From JBBREP01 sp036501845 (GTDB lineage Bacteria > Actinomycetota > Acidimicrobiia > IMCC26256 > PALSA-610): a stretch of DNA of 39,314 bases. A model generated the notes under the pieces. That model had not been told where the DNA came from and did not search any database. It saw only the letters and a list, made by a program, of their open reading frames with translations. How positions within the stretch are numbered: position 1 is the stretch's first letter; every line of letters starts with the position of its first letter. The DNA lies in NCBI GenBank assembly GCA_036501845.1, contig DASXZO010000013.1:1-39314 (forward strand), read 5' to 3'. A program made the translations under genes and the position numbers. Positions 8,191 through 18,879 of this stretch are shown one piece after another.

Positions 8191-9320
8191 GAGCCACCTC
8201 TCATGTCGGCCAGCACGCCGTCGAGCGCTTCGAGGAACGCGCGGTTCTCATCGGGGGTGCCAATGGTGACGCGCAGGCAGCCCTCGACGCGCGGCCAGCG
8301 CGAGAAGTCGCGCACCAGCACGCCGCGCTCCACCAGCGCGCTCCACACCGTGTGCGAGTCGGCGTGTGGACGCATCAGGATGAAGTTCGCGCCCGACGGG
8401 AACACCTCCACGTCGCCACGCGCCGCGAGCTGCGCGAAGACGCGTCCGCGCTCTTCCACCAACCCCGCGACGCGTTCGAGCATGGCGTCGCGAAAGTCGA
8501 GCGCCACCGTGCCGGCGAGCTGTGTAGCCACCGACAGGTGATATGGCAGTACCACCTTCTCGAGCTCGGCAACGATCGCGGGCGGCGCCACACAGAACCC
8601 GAGGCGCGTGGCCGCGAGCGACCACACCTTCGAGTAGGTGCGCACGACCACGAGCGGGCGCGCGTCGCTGATCAGATCGATCGCGGTGTTGTCGGCGAAC
8701 TCGCCATAGGCCTCGTCGACCACGAGCAGGCCGCGGTGCTCCGCCACTGCATCGACAAGTGCCCGGACCGTCGACTGCGGCTCCACGGTTCCGGTGGGAT
8801 TGTTCGGGCTGCACACGAACACGACGGCGGGGCGTTCGGCGCGCACCCGCGCGACCGCTGCGTCGACGTCGATGTGGAAATCGTCGCCACGTTCGTGGTC
8901 GAGCACTCCCGTGCTCGTGATGCGCGCGATGTGCGAGTGCAGCGCGTAGGTGGGCTCGAAGATCAGCGCGTTGCGACCCGGGCCGCCGTAGGTGAGCAGG
9001 ATCGTCTGCAGCACTTCGTTGCTGCCGTTCGCGCAGAACACGCGGTCGGCGGGCTGATCGAGCTGCTTGGCGATCGCGGCGCGCAGCGATACCGCCCCGC
9101 GGTCGGGGTAGCGGTGGAGCTCGGCGTCGCGCACCGCGCCGAGCCACCGATCCACGAACTCAACCGGCGGCGCGTAGGGCGACTCGTTGGTGTTGAGCCG
9201 CACGTGCACGTCGAGCTGTGGCGAGTGATAGCCCTCGAGCTCGCGCAGGTCGTCACGAGGCTGCGGGAGCCGCCCACCCTCGCCGTCGCTCGTGTCGCCC
9301 GCGCCGGGCGCCGCAGCCAT
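8187..9320 (-). CDS. hisC: histidinol-phosphate aminotransferase
   Basis: A 377-aa PLP-dependent class I/II aminotransferase. It has the N-terminal VRLNTNESPYAPP, the CSPNNPTG substrate-binding stretch, VVDEAYGEF, and RTYSKVWSLAATRLGF with the Schiff-base Lys. The ATG at 9320 overlaps the hisD stop (ATGA). Roughly 30 N-terminal residues (Ala/Gly/Asp-rich) precede the conserved core, longer than strictly needed, but the overlap with hisD supports this start. An in-frame extension further upstream is antisense-like noise within hisD. Confidence 0.95.
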   Translation of the reverse strand: MAAAPGAGDTSDGEGGRLPQPRDDLRELEGYHSPQLDVHVRLNTNESPYAPPVEFVDRWLGAVRDAELHRYPDRGAVSLRAAIAKQLDQPADRVFCANGSNEVLQTILLTYGGPGRNALIFEPTYALHSHIARITSTGVLDHERGDDFHIDVDAAVARVRAERPAVVFVCSPNNPTGTVEPQSTVRALVDAVAEHRGLLVVDEAYGEFADNTAIDLISDARPLVVVRTYSKVWSLAATRLGFCVAPPAIVAELEKVVLPYHLSVATQLAGTVALDFRDAMLERVAGLVEERGRVFAQLAARGDVEVFPSGANFILMRPHADSHTVWSALVERGVLVRDFSRWPRVEGCLRVTIGTPDENRAFLEALDGVLADMRGGS

Positions 9321-10606
9321 CACGGGACCTCGCGGATGCGCAGCGCGTCGCCATGCGCGAGCAAACCCTCGGCGTCGGCGATGGCTGTGGCGTACGGCGC
9401 CACGTGCTGCAACCCCGCGTCGTCGAGCGACACCACGTGCACGCGCTTCTGGAAGTCGGCGACCCGCAACGCGCTGGCGAAACGCGCCGTGGTGCCGGTG
9501 GGCAGCACATGATTCACGCCGGCCACGTAGTCGCCGATCACCGCAGGGGCGCACTCGCCCACGAACACTGCGCCGGCGTTGCGCACGAGCGGCACGAGCG
9601 ACACGGCGTCGTCGGTCATCAGCTCGAGGTGCTCTGGCGCGAGCTCGTTGCTCACGTCGAGCGCGCCGTACGCGTCGTCGACGAGAATCGTGCGGCCGCC
9701 TGTGGCCAGCGTCGCCTGCGCGTCGTCGCGCCGCGCCGTACCGGACAGCATCTTCTCCAGCGCGGACTCCACCTCGTCGGCGGTGCGCTCGCTCCACGTG
9801 ACGAGCACGGCGCGGCCACCCGGACCGTGCTCGGCTTGCGCGAGCAGGTCGGCAGCGGCGAACCGAGGGTCGGTGGCGTCGTCGGCCACCACCACGAGCT
9901 CGGACGGTCCGGCGATCGAATCGATACCCACCACCCCCACGAGCTGGCGTTTGGCCTCGGCCACGTAGGCATTGCCGGGGCCGACGACCACGTCGACCGC
10001 TTCGATGGTCTCGGTGCCGAAGGCCAGCGCCGCGATCGCCTGGGCGCCGCCCACCCGATACACGGCGTCGACACCACTGAGTGCTGCGGCGGCGAGCGTG
10101 GAAGCGGGCGGATTCCCACTCTCGTCGGGCGGCACACACAGCACCACCGACGGCACGCCGGCAATGCGCGCGGGCAGCGCAGTCATGAGCACCGTGGACG
10201 GATACGCGGCCCGGCCGCCAGGCACGTAGCAACCGGCGCGGTCGACGGGCAGCACCAGTTCGCGTATCCGCACACCGGCGCGTTCGTGGCGACTCTCGGC
10301 CTCACACTGACCCTCGTGGTACGACGCGATCTGGTCGCGCGCGAACTCGAGCGCGATGCGCAGGTCGGGATCGATGGTGTCGAGCGCGCTCTGGATCTCG
10401 TCCTTGTGCACGCGGAGATCGTCGACGTGCAAGCCGTCGTAGCGCTCGGTGAAGTCACGCACCGCGGCGTCGCCGCGGGCCCGCACGTCGGCGATGATCT
10501 CGGCCACCGAGTCGCGTACGGAAGGGTCGACCGTCGCGCTCGGGCGTGGCCCGAGGGCGCTGCGCAGGTCGCCTCGGAAGCCACGGAGATCGAGCCTGGC
10601 CAACAT
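9320..10606 (-). CDS. hisD: histidinol dehydrogenase
   Basis: HisD (428 aa) catalyses the final two NAD-dependent oxidations from histidinol to histidine. Recognisable blocks are PVDRAGCYVPGGRAAYPSTV, YRVGGAQAIAALAFGT, VVGPGNAYVAEAKRQL, the zinc-site region IAGPSELVVVAD and AQAEHGPGGRAVLVT, and near the C-terminus NHVLPTGTTARF. The ATG at 10606 starts the conserved MLARLDLRG. A TATCCT -10-like box lies 11 nt upstream. It heads hisDCBHAF. hisG and hisE are not in the window. Confidence 0.96.
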   Translation of the reverse strand: MLARLDLRGFRGDLRSALGPRPSATVDPSVRDSVAEIIADVRARGDAAVRDFTERYDGLHVDDLRVHKDEIQSALDTIDPDLRIALEFARDQIASYHEGQCEAESRHERAGVRIRELVLPVDRAGCYVPGGRAAYPSTVLMTALPARIAGVPSVVLCVPPDESGNPPASTLAAAALSGVDAVYRVGGAQAIAALAFGTETIEAVDVVVGPGNAYVAEAKRQLVGVVGIDSIAGPSELVVVADDATDPRFAAADLLAQAEHGPGGRAVLVTWSERTADEVESALEKMLSGTARRDDAQATLATGGRTILVDDAYGALDVSNELAPEHLELMTDDAVSLVPLVRNAGAVFVGECAPAVIGDYVAGVNHVLPTGTTARFASALRVADFQKRVHVVSLDDAGLQHVAPYATAIADAEGLLAHGDALRIREVP

Positions 10607-10641
10607 GTCGGTGGTCAAGGATAGGCGTGATCCGCAGGCGT

Positions 10642-10695
10642 GCCGGCCGAGTTGTCGGGCTGCACACGGTGTTGCGCACAACTTGCGCGGCCGGC
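10642..10695. repeat. imperfect inverted repeat upstream of hisD
   Basis: GCCGGCC (10642-10648) and GTTGT (10651-10655) pair with ACAAC (10678-10682) and GGCCGGC (10689-10695), giving a two-part stem between hisD and the small gene at 10855. It may be a terminator or processing signal; no U run is seen. Confidence 0.35.
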
Positions 10696-10714
10696 CGCCG
10701 CGGTGCTCCCCTAA

Positions 10715-10752
10715 GCGCTCGGGCGTGGCCCGTGAGCGCAGCGAACAAGAGG
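10715..10752 (+). repeat. interspersed repeat, copy 1 (variant left half)
   Basis: This copy ends in CCCGTGAGCGCAGCGAAC plus AAGAGG, matching the other two copies in its right half. Its left half is different: GCGCTCGGGCGTGGCCCG (18 nt), which recurs exactly inside the hisD 5' coding region at 10536-10553. Unlike the other copies it is not directly followed by a start codon. Confidence 0.6.
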
Positions 10753-10803
10753 CAGAACCAGCCGAGCGACCGCGAACCACAATCGACCGACAGCGATCAC
10801 GGA

Positions 10804-10846
10804 GCGAGGGAAGGCCCGCCGGCCCCGTGAGCGCAGCGAACGAGAG
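10804..10846 (+). repeat. interspersed repeat, copy 2, adjoining a start codon
   Basis: A 43-nt element, GGGAAGGCCC-R-CCGGCCCC then GTGAGCGCAGCGAAC-GAGAGG. It ends 8 nt before the ATG of the gene at 10855, and its GAGAGG tail plus the adjoining AGAGGA forms that gene's ribosome-binding region. It is about 90% identical to copy 3 at 13163-13206. Confidence 0.7.
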
Positions 10847-10854
10847 GCAGAGGA

Positions 10855-11049
10855 ATGACCACCGGCGACCAGGCCCAGCTCTCCAGCATCCAATCGCAGC
10901 TCGACGAGTTGCAGCGGCGCATCACCGCGATCGCCGACGAGTACGCCACCACACCCGACTCGCAGATCGCCGCCGAGCTCTTCTCGTCGGAGCGCTCGTT
11001 GCGCACCGCCGCCCGCGCCATCGAACGCGCCGCCGACCTCATGCGCTAA
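10855..11049 (+). CDS. small hypothetical coiled-coil protein
   Basis: A 64-aa protein, almost entirely helical in appearance (LSSIQSQLDELQRRITAIADEYA, then LFSSERSLRTAARAIERAADLM) and consistent with a short antiparallel coiled coil. The ATG is preceded by AGAGGA at optimal spacing, which overlaps the end of an interspersed repeat. No family is recognised. It lies alone between divergent hisD and convergent eis-like genes. Confidence 0.7.
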   Translation: MTTGDQAQLSSIQSQLDELQRRITAIADEYATTPDSQIAAELFSSERSLRTAARAIERAADLMR

Positions 11050-11131
11050 CGAGCACCGCCACCCTCACGCGTTCTCGGTGCATACGCCGCGGATTATCAC
11101 GCCGATGTGCAGCGAGAGCGAGATCGGGAGC

Positions 11132-12331
11132 TCAGAAGCGGTCGCTCATTGCAGGATGAGGGCCCGAGAACATGGCGTCGAGGGTGGCGAGCTGTCCACT
11201 CGATGCACCGGACACAAGTCCGGCGGCGGCGAGTGCGCGCGCCGAGATGGCCGCACTGAACAACGGCGCGAGTGCGTTGATCGTGATCGCGACCGAGCTT
11301 GGCGGCCCGCTCGACTCGCGGTGCAGCACGCCACGCCCGCCGTCGACCTCGAGCGTCCAGTCACCTTCGTTGGCGTGCACGCGCGGGTCGGCGATCGTGA
11401 GCGGCACCGAAGCATGCAGTGACGGTGGAAAGCCGCGCGCGGCGATCGCGCCCGCCGCATCGACGATCCTGAGCATCCAGCGTTGCGCGTGGATGCGTTC
11501 GATCGTGGGCTCGGGAATGTGCAGCGCGAGCGCTTCCCCCGGCGGGCACATCATCACGACGGCATCGGTCTGGGCGCGGTGCCCGGCGAGGTGGTGCCAC
11601 AACGCGCGTTCACTGTCCCAGTCGAGGGCCGCGAAGTCGTCGACCACGAGCCTGTAGCCAGGCGCAGTGCTGCGCATGCTGCAGCGATACGAGATGTATG
11701 CGGTGACGTCACCGCCGTCGTGCTCGACGACATATCGCCGCTGGGCCGGGTCGGGTTGAAAGCGCCGCTGCCACAGGAACGCCGGACGAGCGAGCATTCC
11801 GTTGCGCGCACCGGCGAACCGCACGTAGCAGCGCTTGATCGCGTCGTGGTCACCGGGTTCCACACGCCGGACTCGTCGCGGCGTCGGCGCACACCGCGCG
11901 AGATCGCCGATCGGCAACCGGTACACGTGCTGGTCGCCGGCAAGCTCCCATCCGGCGTTGCGATAGATCGGCACCGTGGCCGGACTGAGCGCCGACACCA
12001 CTTCGCCGTGAGCGCGCATGCGCCCGAACGCGGCGTCGAGCAGGGCACGACCCACGCCGCTTCCGCGCGCGTCGGCGGCGACCACCACCTGGGAGATACC
12101 GCCCATCGGCATCGGCCGGCCGCCGAAGAACTGGCCGAACGGCAACACGATCAGCCGGCCGACCAGGCGCTCACCGTCGTAGGCGCCGAGCATGCGTTCG
12201 ACGAGCCCGGCCGCGCGGTCGTCGTCGGCTCGGGCGCGGCCGGTGCCGGCGGGGAGCCCGTAGCCCTCGTCGTGGAGCGCGGCGTGCTGGTCGAGCTCGC
12301 TCTCGCGCGGCTCGCGCACCTCGAGATTCAT
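11132..12331 (-). CDS. Eis-type GNAT N-acetyltransferase
   Basis: A 399-aa protein with the Eis architecture: an N-terminal GNAT domain (acetyl-CoA loop QVVVAADARGSGVGRALLDAA), a second degenerate GNAT domain, and a sterol-carrier-like C-terminal domain. The catalytic features known from mycobacterial Eis are present: a Tyr in PIYRNAGW after the GNAT core and a C-terminal Phe (SDRF) whose free carboxylate acts as base. Eis proteins acetylate amines, including some aminoglycosides and polyamines; the substrate here is unknown. The ATG overlaps the nth stop (ATGA), so the two genes are coupled. Confidence 0.85.
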   Translation of the reverse strand: MNLEVREPRESELDQHAALHDEGYGLPAGTGRARADDDRAAGLVERMLGAYDGERLVGRLIVLPFGQFFGGRPMPMGGISQVVVAADARGSGVGRALLDAAFGRMRAHGEVVSALSPATVPIYRNAGWELAGDQHVYRLPIGDLARCAPTPRRVRRVEPGDHDAIKRCYVRFAGARNGMLARPAFLWQRRFQPDPAQRRYVVEHDGGDVTAYISYRCSMRSTAPGYRLVVDDFAALDWDSERALWHHLAGHRAQTDAVVMMCPPGEALALHIPEPTIERIHAQRWMLRIVDAAGAIAARGFPPSLHASVPLTIADPRVHANEGDWTLEVDGGRGVLHRESSGPPSSVAITINALAPLFSAAISARALAAAGLVSGASSGQLATLDAMFSGPHPAMSDRF

Positions 12332-13095
12332 CGCGCCGCCCGTTTGGCCGGCTTCGACGCCTTCGCCACCTTCGCGGCCTTCGTGGCCGGCGTCTTCTTC
12401 GCCGCGATCTTCCCAGCCTTCTTCGCAACCTTCTTCGCCGGCGGCGCGGCGGCGAAGATGAACGCCGAGGGGCAGATCTCGTTGAGCACACACACGTCGC
12501 AGCGCGGCCGGCGCGCGATGCATACGCGGCGGCCGTGCTCGATGAGCCGCAACGAGAAGCGACCGCGCTCCTCGGCGGGCACGATCCCGTTCAGATCGAG
12601 TTCGATCTTCACAGCGTCGGTCTGGCTGGTGAGACGCAGGAGATGGGTCAGCCGCGTCACGTGCGTGTCCACCGGCAAACCGGGAAGGTCGAACGCCACC
12701 GAGCGCACGACGTTGCCGGTCTTGCGACCGACGCCAGGAATCGTCACCAGATCGGCGAGCTCAGTGGGCACTTCACCATCGAAGCGCTCGTCGATCGCCT
12801 TCGCCATCCCGATGATGCTCTTGGTCTTCGACCGGAAGAAGCCTGTCGACTTGATGATCGACTCCACCGCGTCGGGGTCGGCGTGGGCGAGGTCGTGCGG
12901 TGCCGGGAATGTGGCGAAGAGCTTCGGCGTCACCATGTTCACTCGCTCGTCCGTGGTCTGCGCCGAAAGGATCGTGGCCGTGAGGAGCTCGTAGGCGTTG
13001 TCGTGATTGAGGGCGCAGCGCACGTCGGGGTACTCCTCCGCGAGCAGGCGGAGCACCGCCGCAGCACGGTCCTTCGCGCCGCGCGGACGAGCCAT
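12328..13095 (-). CDS. nth: endonuclease III with a Lys/Ala-rich tail
   Basis: A 255-aa bifunctional DNA glycosylase/AP lyase for oxidised pyrimidines. The HhH-GPD core carries TIPGVGRKTGNVV with catalytic Lys125 and PVDTHVTRL with Asp143. The [4Fe-4S] loop is C192-x6-C199-x2-C202-x5-C208. After the cluster, residues 220-255 form a tail of AKK/KKA/KAAK repeats like histone H1 or mycobacterial HU tails, absent from standard Nth. The ATG at 13095 has TATCGT 6 nt upstream, implying a leaderless transcript. It is followed by the coupled eis-like gene. Confidence 0.95.
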   Translation of the reverse strand: MARPRGAKDRAAAVLRLLAEEYPDVRCALNHDNAYELLTATILSAQTTDERVNMVTPKLFATFPAPHDLAHADPDAVESIIKSTGFFRSKTKSIIGMAKAIDERFDGEVPTELADLVTIPGVGRKTGNVVRSVAFDLPGLPVDTHVTRLTHLLRLTSQTDAVKIELDLNGIVPAEERGRFSLRLIEHGRRVCIARRPRCDVCVLNEICPSAFIFAAAPPAKKVAKKAGKIAAKKTPATKAAKVAKASKPAKRAAR

Positions 13096-13162
13096 GGCCG
13101 GACGATACCGTGAGCCCGCCGAGCGTAGGCACGCCCTCAACCTTTCGGCAGCGAGTCCGTAG

Positions 13163-13206
13163 CAAGGGAAGGCCCACCGGCCCCGTGAGCGAAGCGAACA
13201 AGAGGT
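13163..13206 (+). repeat. interspersed repeat, copy 3, adjoining mshD start
   Basis: A 44-nt element, GGGAAGGCCC-A-CCGGCCCC followed by GTGAGCGAAGCGAAC-AAGAGG, 5 nt before the mshD ATG. It matches copy 2 at all but a few positions and supplies or adjoins the purine-rich ribosome-binding stretch AAGAGGTTGGAG. Confidence 0.7.
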
Positions 13207-13211
13207 TGGAG

Positions 13212-14108
13212 ATGCCCCTCGGTGCGCCCCGTTTGGCGTCGACCGACGATGCCGACGCAATTCGCATCGCCGACGCCGCGGCCGACGAGGATGGCCCGCT
13301 CAACGACGTGCTGCGCGCCGACCTCGCACGACCCGGCGCCGACTCGGCCACGTGGGTCACGCCGGACGGCCTCGCGCACGTGCAACGCGACGCCCGCCAC
13401 GACGCATCGTGGCTCCTCGGCGTGGCGGCCTCCCGACCAGCCTGGCCAGCCCTGCTCGAACGCGCCGCTGCCCACGTTGCCGATCATGGCGGCGGCACGG
13501 TCACGTGGTGGTGCGCCGGCGCGCACGACGACGACCTCGCGATCGCCACCGCGCACGGTTACGCAGTGGCCCGCCAGCAGCACGAACTGCGCGTCGCGCT
13601 CCCGCTCGCACCCGCGGCCGAATCCGGCACGGGTCACCGACGCAGCAGCGAGGTCGAGCTCCGCACATTCGAGAGCGGCGACATCGAAGGAGTGCTCGCG
13701 GTCAACAATGCCGCCTTCGCCGGCCATCACGAGCAGGGTGGTTGGACCCGGTCGACGTTCGAAGCGCGCATGGCCCAACCCTGGTTCGATCCGTCGCTGT
13801 TCGTGATCGCGGCGACAGCAACCCGAGTGGTCGGGTTCAACTGGTTGAAGACGCATCCGGCTACCGCGAACGACGTGGCCCGAGGCGAGATCTACGTGAT
13901 CGCGGTCGACCCGGCAGCGCACGGCCGCGGCCTCGGACGCACCCTCGCGGTGCGGGGCCTCGATCTGCTGCACGCCCGAGGTTTCGCGTGGGGTTCGTTG
14001 TTCGTTGCCGCCGACAACACAGCTGCGCTCGCGCTGTATCAGAGTCTCGGGTTCGCCACGCACCGCACCGACGTCGCCCTCGTCGCGCACGTGCCCGCAG
14101 CCCGATGA
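13212..14108 (+). CDS. mshD: mycothiol synthase
   Basis: MshD (298 aa) acetylates Cys-GlcN-Ins in the last step of mycothiol synthesis, a thiol restricted to Actinobacteria. The tandem GNAT layout is clear. The N-terminal domain is degenerate. The C-terminal domain has GEIYVIAVDPAAHGRGLGR (acetyl-CoA site), then LFVAADNTAALALYQSLGF. The ATG at 13212 is chosen because it follows the repeat-associated ribosome-binding stretch; upstream in-frame sequence is the translated repeat. It overlaps rlmN by ATGA. Confidence 0.9.
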   Translation: MPLGAPRLASTDDADAIRIADAAADEDGPLNDVLRADLARPGADSATWVTPDGLAHVQRDARHDASWLLGVAASRPAWPALLERAAAHVADHGGGTVTWWCAGAHDDDLAIATAHGYAVARQQHELRVALPLAPAAESGTGHRRSSEVELRTFESGDIEGVLAVNNAAFAGHHEQGGWTRSTFEARMAQPWFDPSLFVIAATATRVVGFNWLKTHPATANDVARGEIYVIAVDPAAHGRGLGRTLAVRGLDLLHARGFAWGSLFVAADNTAALALYQSLGFATHRTDVALVAHVPAAR

Positions 14109-15169
14109 ACGCAACAGCGATCATGACGCCTCGGGAACCAACCGGTTCGACCACTCGCTACGCGATCGACTTCGACGCGCTCCAACAGCTCCCCGACCTT
14201 GCCGGCGAGCCGGCCTTCCGGGCCCGCCAGCTGTGGGAGGGCCTCTACCCCCAGCGGCGCCCGCTCGACGAGATCACGAACATCGCGCGAACGCTACGCG
14301 CGCAACTGGAGACCGCGCTGCCGTACGCGCTGAGCGAGGTCACCAAGCAACAGGGCGACGGCGGCGACACCACGAAATGGCTGTGGCGCACAGGCGACGG
14401 CGCGCAGGTGGAGACCGTGTTGATGGAGTATCGCGACCGCGCCACGGTGTGCGTGTCGTCGCAGGCCGGGTGCGCGATGGGCTGCACCTTCTGCGCGACC
14501 GGCCAGGCCGGCTTCGAACGACAGCTCCGCCCCGGTGAGATCATCGAACAGGTGATGCGCGCCGCGCACGCCAGCAACCGTCGCGCCTCCAACGTGGTGT
14601 TCATGGGCATGGGCGAGCCGCTCGCGAACTTCGACGCGGTGCAACAGTCGATCGAGCGGCTCCACAGCGACGCCGGCTTCTCGGCCCGCCACATCACTGT
14701 GTCGACCGTCGGCGTGATTCCCGGTATGAGGGCGCTCGCCGATCAGCCCCTGCCCGTGACGCTCGCAGTTTCCGTGCACGCCCCCGACGACGAGCTGCGC
14801 AACGAGCTCGTGCCTCTCAACCGGCGCTACCCGCTGAGCGACGTGATCGACGCGGCACGCGACTACGCGGCCCGCAAGGGGCGGAGGGTGACGTTCGAGT
14901 ACGCGGGCATCCGCGGCGTGAACGACGACGCCGAACGGGCCCGCAAGCTCGCCCGCCTCCTGCAGGACGTGCCCGGCGGCGCGCACGTGAATCTCATCCC
15001 GTTGAACGCCACCGCGGCGTTCACAGGCGGCCCGAGCGCCGACGACCGCCTCCGGGCGTTCGCGGCCACGCTCGGTGCGCACGGGGTGACCGCGACCATC
15101 CGTCGCAATCGCGGAGTTGACATCGACGCCGCCTGTGGGCAGCTCCGCGCGCGAGCCAAGTCGGTCTGA
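14105..15169 (+). CDS. rlmN: 23S rRNA (A2503)/tRNA (A37) C2-methyltransferase, radical SAM
   Basis: RlmN (354 aa) methylates C2 of adenosine in 23S rRNA and in some tRNAs. The radical-SAM cluster motif is C-AMG-C-TF-C-ATGQ. Other conserved blocks are VVFMGMGEPLANFDAV, HITVSTVGVIPGMRAL, and the C-terminal RRNRGVDIDAACGQL with the methyl-carrying Cys. The mshD stop overlaps the ATG (ATGA). An internal Met six codons later is an alternative start. Assignment is firm. Confidence 0.96.
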   Translation: MNATAIMTPREPTGSTTRYAIDFDALQQLPDLAGEPAFRARQLWEGLYPQRRPLDEITNIARTLRAQLETALPYALSEVTKQQGDGGDTTKWLWRTGDGAQVETVLMEYRDRATVCVSSQAGCAMGCTFCATGQAGFERQLRPGEIIEQVMRAAHASNRRASNVVFMGMGEPLANFDAVQQSIERLHSDAGFSARHITVSTVGVIPGMRALADQPLPVTLAVSVHAPDDELRNELVPLNRRYPLSDVIDAARDYAARKGRRVTFEYAGIRGVNDDAERARKLARLLQDVPGGAHVNLIPLNATAAFTGGPSADDRLRAFAATLGAHGVTATIRRNRGVDIDAACGQLRARAKSV

Positions 15170-15181
15170 GAGAATGCGCCC

Positions 15182-15538
15182 GTGAGCAACCAGTTCTTCA
15201 ACCAGAGCCTGCCGCAGACGCTCGTGATCAGCCAGCTGCTCTGCTACGTGGCCGCGTTCCTCGGCATCATCGACGGTGTCGTGGCGAGCTCACGCGGCGT
15301 CGCGCTCCTCATCATCTTCGGGCTCATCATCGGCGCGGTCGGCATCGCCAACGAGCGCAAGTGGGGCTACTACCTCGCGGTCGGCGCGTCGGGACTCCAC
15401 GTGGTGATGTACATCATCGTGTTCGGCGGCGACGTGTTCATGTTCAACATCCTCATCGGGTTCCTCTTCGACCTTGCGCTGTTCGCGCTGCTGCTGCACC
15501 CACAGAGCCGCAACCACCAGAAGGTGTACTTCCACTAG
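15182..15538 (+). CDS. small four-helix membrane protein
   Basis: A 118-aa protein with four hydrophobic segments at roughly residues 15-35, 40-57, 62-80 and 83-105, separated by short polar turns (SSRG, NERKWG, GGD). The C-terminus HPQSRNHQKVYFH is polar and presumably cytoplasmic. It starts at GTG 12 nt after rlmN and probably belongs to the same transcript. No family is recognised; it may be a generic actinobacterial integral membrane protein. Confidence 0.85.
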   Translation: MSNQFFNQSLPQTLVISQLLCYVAAFLGIIDGVVASSRGVALLIIFGLIIGAVGIANERKWGYYLAVGASGLHVVMYIIVFGGDVFMFNILIGFLFDLALFALLLHPQSRNHQKVYFH

Positions 15539-15561
15539 CACTGCAACGAGGACGACAAGTC

Positions 15562-16758
15562 GTGTGCGACACCCTGTGCGTGGTGGACGGTGAGCGCCTG
15601 CTGTTCGCGAAGAACAGCGATCGCCCGGCCGGTGAGGTGCAACTCGTCGAACGCTGGCCCGCGCGGCCCGCGTCGCGAGCCACGTTGCACACGCAGTATC
15701 TCGACCTCGGCGCCGATCCCGGCGCGCACGCGTCGATCGCGTCGCGCCCGGCGTGGCTCTGGGGCTTCGAGCATGGCCTCAACGAATATGGCGTCGCCGT
15801 CGGCAACGAGAAGATCTGGACCACCGACGACCCGCGGGCGCGTCCGAAGGCTCTTCTGGGCATGGACATCGTGCGCTTGGCGCTGGAGCGTGCCACCACG
15901 GCCGACGAGGCCCTCGACGCGATCACCACATTGGTCGAGGAGTACGGCCAGGGCGGTTCGGGCGAAAAGGATGCCGATGAGCCGTACGACAGTGCGTTCC
16001 TCGTGGCCGACCCGGCGCGGGTTTGGATCGTCGAGACCAGCAACACGAAGTGGGCGGCACGACGAGTGCAGCACGGCGGCGCGGCGATCAGCAACCGCGT
16101 GAGCCTCACCACGAACTGGATCCGCGCGTCGCGCGACGTGGCCGCCGGCACCGACATCCAGACGTGGCGCGCGCCGGGCGTCGCCACTGCGCGCGCCGAC
16201 GGCCGGCTCGCATCGACCACGGCGTGCATCAGCGGATTGGCGCCGTCTGCGGTGCAGGCCGGCGCAGTCGTCGCGACGCTGCGCGATCACGGCACCGGGC
16301 CCTGGGGCGATCCTCGGGGCGGTGGCGCGCCGGCACCGGTGCCGCCGCCATCGGAAACACGCGACGACGGCTACGGCGTGACCGTGTGCATGCATACCCG
16401 CGACACCGCGAAGGTGACGACCGCGTCGATGGTGTGCGAGGTGTACGCCGACGATCGCACGCCGTCACGCGCTTGGTTCGCGCTGGCGTCGCCGTGCATC
16501 AGCGTGTACGTGCCTACGTTCCCGCCGGCGGTTCCGGCCGCGCTCGCCGACGTCGCCACGTGGCGTGCCTTCGATCGCTTGCGCCAACGCGTCGAGGCCG
16601 ACGGCAGCGAACTGGCCAAGATCCGCGCGGTGCTCGATCCCGTGGAGACCGGGCTCTGGGACGATGCCGAACGCCAGTGGAACGCGGGCGTGCTCGATCC
16701 GTCGTGGCCCGACACCGCATGGGCCCGCGTCGCGGCCGCCCTCGACGACGTGGGTTGA
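15562..16758 (+). CDS. C69-family peptidase / secernin-like hydrolase
   Basis: A 398-aa Ntn-hydrolase-fold protein of the peptidase U34/C69 (dipeptidase A/secernin) group. The N-terminus is M-C-D-T-L-C-V-V, so removal of the initiator exposes Cys2 as the nucleophile. FAKNSDRPAGEVQ and the later AISNRVSLTTNW are the conserved substrate-site blocks. The GTG at 15562 is fixed by the need for Cys at position 2 and has GAGGA upstream. The lysosome-independent dipeptidase role is inferred from family; other members lack proven activity. Confidence 0.85.
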   Translation: MCDTLCVVDGERLLFAKNSDRPAGEVQLVERWPARPASRATLHTQYLDLGADPGAHASIASRPAWLWGFEHGLNEYGVAVGNEKIWTTDDPRARPKALLGMDIVRLALERATTADEALDAITTLVEEYGQGGSGEKDADEPYDSAFLVADPARVWIVETSNTKWAARRVQHGGAAISNRVSLTTNWIRASRDVAAGTDIQTWRAPGVATARADGRLASTTACISGLAPSAVQAGAVVATLRDHGTGPWGDPRGGGAPAPVPPPSETRDDGYGVTVCMHTRDTAKVTTASMVCEVYADDRTPSRAWFALASPCISVYVPTFPPAVPAALADVATWRAFDRLRQRVEADGSELAKIRAVLDPVETGLWDDAERQWNAGVLDPSWPDTAWARVAAALDDVG

Positions 16759-16789
16759 GACGCACAACATCTCGGTACTGTCCCCCGGT

Positions 16790-18865
<2,076 letters not shown>

Positions 18866-18879
18866 CCGCCCGCGCTCTC

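Noticed and set aside
13110..13211. Extended start for mshD upstream of 13212
   Set aside because: The extra residues are simply the interspersed repeat in translation; the conserved protein begins at 13212.
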